Shown here: positions 62,141 through 64,000 of the stretch, piece by piece
Position numbering within the stretch: the first letter of the stretch is position 1
Layout of the letters: the number at the start of each line of letters is the position of its first letter
From: Rostratula benghalensis
Lineage: Eukaryota > Chordata > Aves > Charadriiformes > Rostratulidae
DNA: 64,000 bases
Direction: 5' to 3'
Assembly: GCA_013399305.1 (NCBI GenBank)
Contig: VXAI01000095.1
Span: 2,549,422-2,613,421, forward strand
The notes under the pieces: generated by a model
Databases searched by the model: none
What the model was told of the DNA's origin: nothing
The model's input: the letters and a program-made list of their open reading frames with translations, nothing else
Translations under genes and position numbers: made by a program

Positions 62141-64000
62141 AAATGACTGACAAGATAACATCTGGCTTCCTCAGAATCCCTGGTGTGCCTTTGTGATACC
62201 CTATCATGTGAAATGTAGGCTCATTTTTAGAATTACTTCTGTGACAAAGACCTTGTCCTTGCTGAGAGCAAGGTAGGCCTTTTGAACACCTCTTGTTGGC
62301 TACAAGTTAGTGCACAGCTTTGTGTTAATCAATAATAATGTGGGGAGAAGTAAAGTGGACACAGCTGGGGTGAATTCAGAGGCTGTATTTGGATACTTGG
62401 CCACAGGTTCCCCAGTTCACGATGAAGAATCATGTAACTAAAGAAGATAAGTGATGTTTGTTAAAGTATTTAAAGAATTTTTGGATATTCATACCCCTTT
62501 TGTGCTTTTTGAAATGGTTTTCATTGAAACTGCTATGTTGCATTATCATTGGAGTTCTGTATAAAACCATGCTATCTTTGTTATTTTTTAGTTTAAGCTA
62601 ATATAGTGTGAATGTCTAGTTTTCCATAAATATTTTCCTTATATCCAGTTTTTTTATGTTAGCAAGTATCAGGTTAGTTTTGTCACCAGCCAACAGAACA
62701 TGTTTGGATGTACATACTGAATATTTGCTCATTTGCTTAGGTACAATGTGTGTGTGCAATTTCTTGCAACTGATACTGAAAGTATGATGCAAAGAAAAAA
62801 CCACCAAAACCCCACACCTCCCTTTTTTGTCCTCTATGGATAAAATCCCGTATAAAAGTAATTAATTCTCTTACAGATATTATACAAGCATTCATTCCCA
62901 TTTATTCTTTGCAAGTGCAAATGAGCTAGATGGGGAAATGAATAAACATGGACGATTGCATATGAAAGAAAACATTATACAGAATTAGAGAGTTAAGAGG
63001 CTTGAATAACTTGCACAATTAGCCCATAGAGGACACAATTAATAGGAATGGTCTGTTGCAGTCAGGTGATACTTGTTCCAGATGATTGTTTGCCCTTTCA
63101 TATACCCTTTTTTTGCCCCCAGCAGTTTTCAAAGACCAGAACTTGTTGAAATGATTATGGGGCAATTGGTTTTCTTATCCACCTGTCCCGAGAATATCTT
63201 CCTGTGGATGAGGCATTTTAACTGACCAACAGCAGTGAAGTTGTAGCATGAATGTTGGAAACCACCATGTCACTATTTCAGGCTGATAAGCCAGAAGGCA
63301 GGAACAGAAGATGAACACTCAGACAGTGTGGGTGTATGTGTGCGACTGGATATTTGTGCGTGGGTGTAGGTGTGAAAGAGGAAGAGATATATTAACATGC
63401 TTGACTATATTTTCATTTAACTAATTTTGCCACTTTATTCAGGACTATGTAAGAAAGAGCTGCCTGACAAGTTAATTAATGCACAAGTTAGCCTGTAAGA
63501 GTAAGGAATACACAAAGGTTGGTCTCATTTGAGAGTATCCATAAAGCTGTGAACAGCTCTAGCAATAATTGCAGAGCTTCTCTTGAAGGTGAAGGAACGA
63601 GAAGAGCATCATCTGCCTACAGCAGCTGGTAATACCCTAGCCCAGCTGGTTAATTTGGAAGTGACTGCTGTGGTCAGACCACTGAAATTAGATGGGTCTG
63701 ACTGTGTAAGCTTCTACATTTAGTAGTTATTTTTTTAACTCATTTCAGTGCACATACTGAAAATAGGCTATCAGGGCTTGAACCTGCCAGAAGAGATTTT
63801 GAAAGTATCATATGGATTCCAAGTTTACAGGCAGGGAAGGACACCTGACCTATAGATACAAGATAAGAATTTGTCTCAGCAACAGCAGCCTCTGCCAAGA
63901 AGGCCTCTGTTTTTTGGGGACCCAAGCTGTGACTGGGAAGGAAGTGAAAAACTTGATGAGCATTTGCTGTCCTCTTCCTGCTTGAAGAGAACTGAGACAG
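62141..64000. other. Intergenic, right edge
   Basis: AT-rich, non-repetitive sequence after the CR1 copy. Nothing recognised. Confidence 0.6.

Overview
This is nuclear DNA from a bird. CR1 LINE fragments with the typical avian 3' end (short tandem ATTCTATG-type octamers) occur at about 1.3, 2.0, 18.2 and 61.8 kb. Overall repeat content is very low, and the one gene has GT-AG introns and a CpG-island promoter. The species cannot be determined from the window.

The only protein-coding gene I can support is ARRDC4 (arrestin domain-containing protein 4, an alpha-arrestin), on the minus strand from about 60.2 kb down to 53.7 kb. I assembled eight coding exons with consistent phases and GT-AG junctions. 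They give 1302 nt including the stop, or 433 residues. The protein has an N-terminal arrestin fold, a C-terminal arrestin fold and two PPxY motifs (PPNY, PPLY) that recruit NEDD4-family ubiquitin ligases. A 3' UTR of about 2.6 kb probably runs to poly(A) signals near 51.1-51.2 kb. The gene starts inside a CpG island (about 59.2-61.0 kb). The upstream promoter carries five CCAAT/ATTGG boxes and a CACGTG E-box with a near-consensus carbohydrate-response element. That layout fits glucose control by MondoA/ChREBP:MLX, as known for TXNIP and mammalian ARRDC4.

Layout: 1-51.1 kb is a gene-poor intergenic stretch downstream of ARRDC4. It holds CR1 relics, low-complexity tracts, several AT-rich homeodomain-motif-rich blocks that look like conserved non-coding elements, and an orphan CpG-rich patch at about 47.7 kb. 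51.1-60.2 kb is ARRDC4. 60.2-61.1 kb is its promoter, which may also fire in the opposite direction. 61.1-64 kb is intergenic with one CR1 copy. If vertebrate synteny holds (NR2F2 - ARRDC4 - FAM169B - IGF1R), NR2F2 lies to the right and FAM169B/IGF1R to the left; neither is inside the window.

The other open reading frames are consistent with chance or with GC-rich antisense sequence. I found no clear tRNA, rRNA, snRNA, CRISPR array or intact mobile element, and no novel gene system. The most interesting items are regulatory: the ChoRE plus CCAAT array, a possible intronic polyadenylation isoform of ARRDC4, the orphan CpG patch, an octamer-TATA pair at 7.15 kb, and some perfect palindromes in the intergenic DNA.
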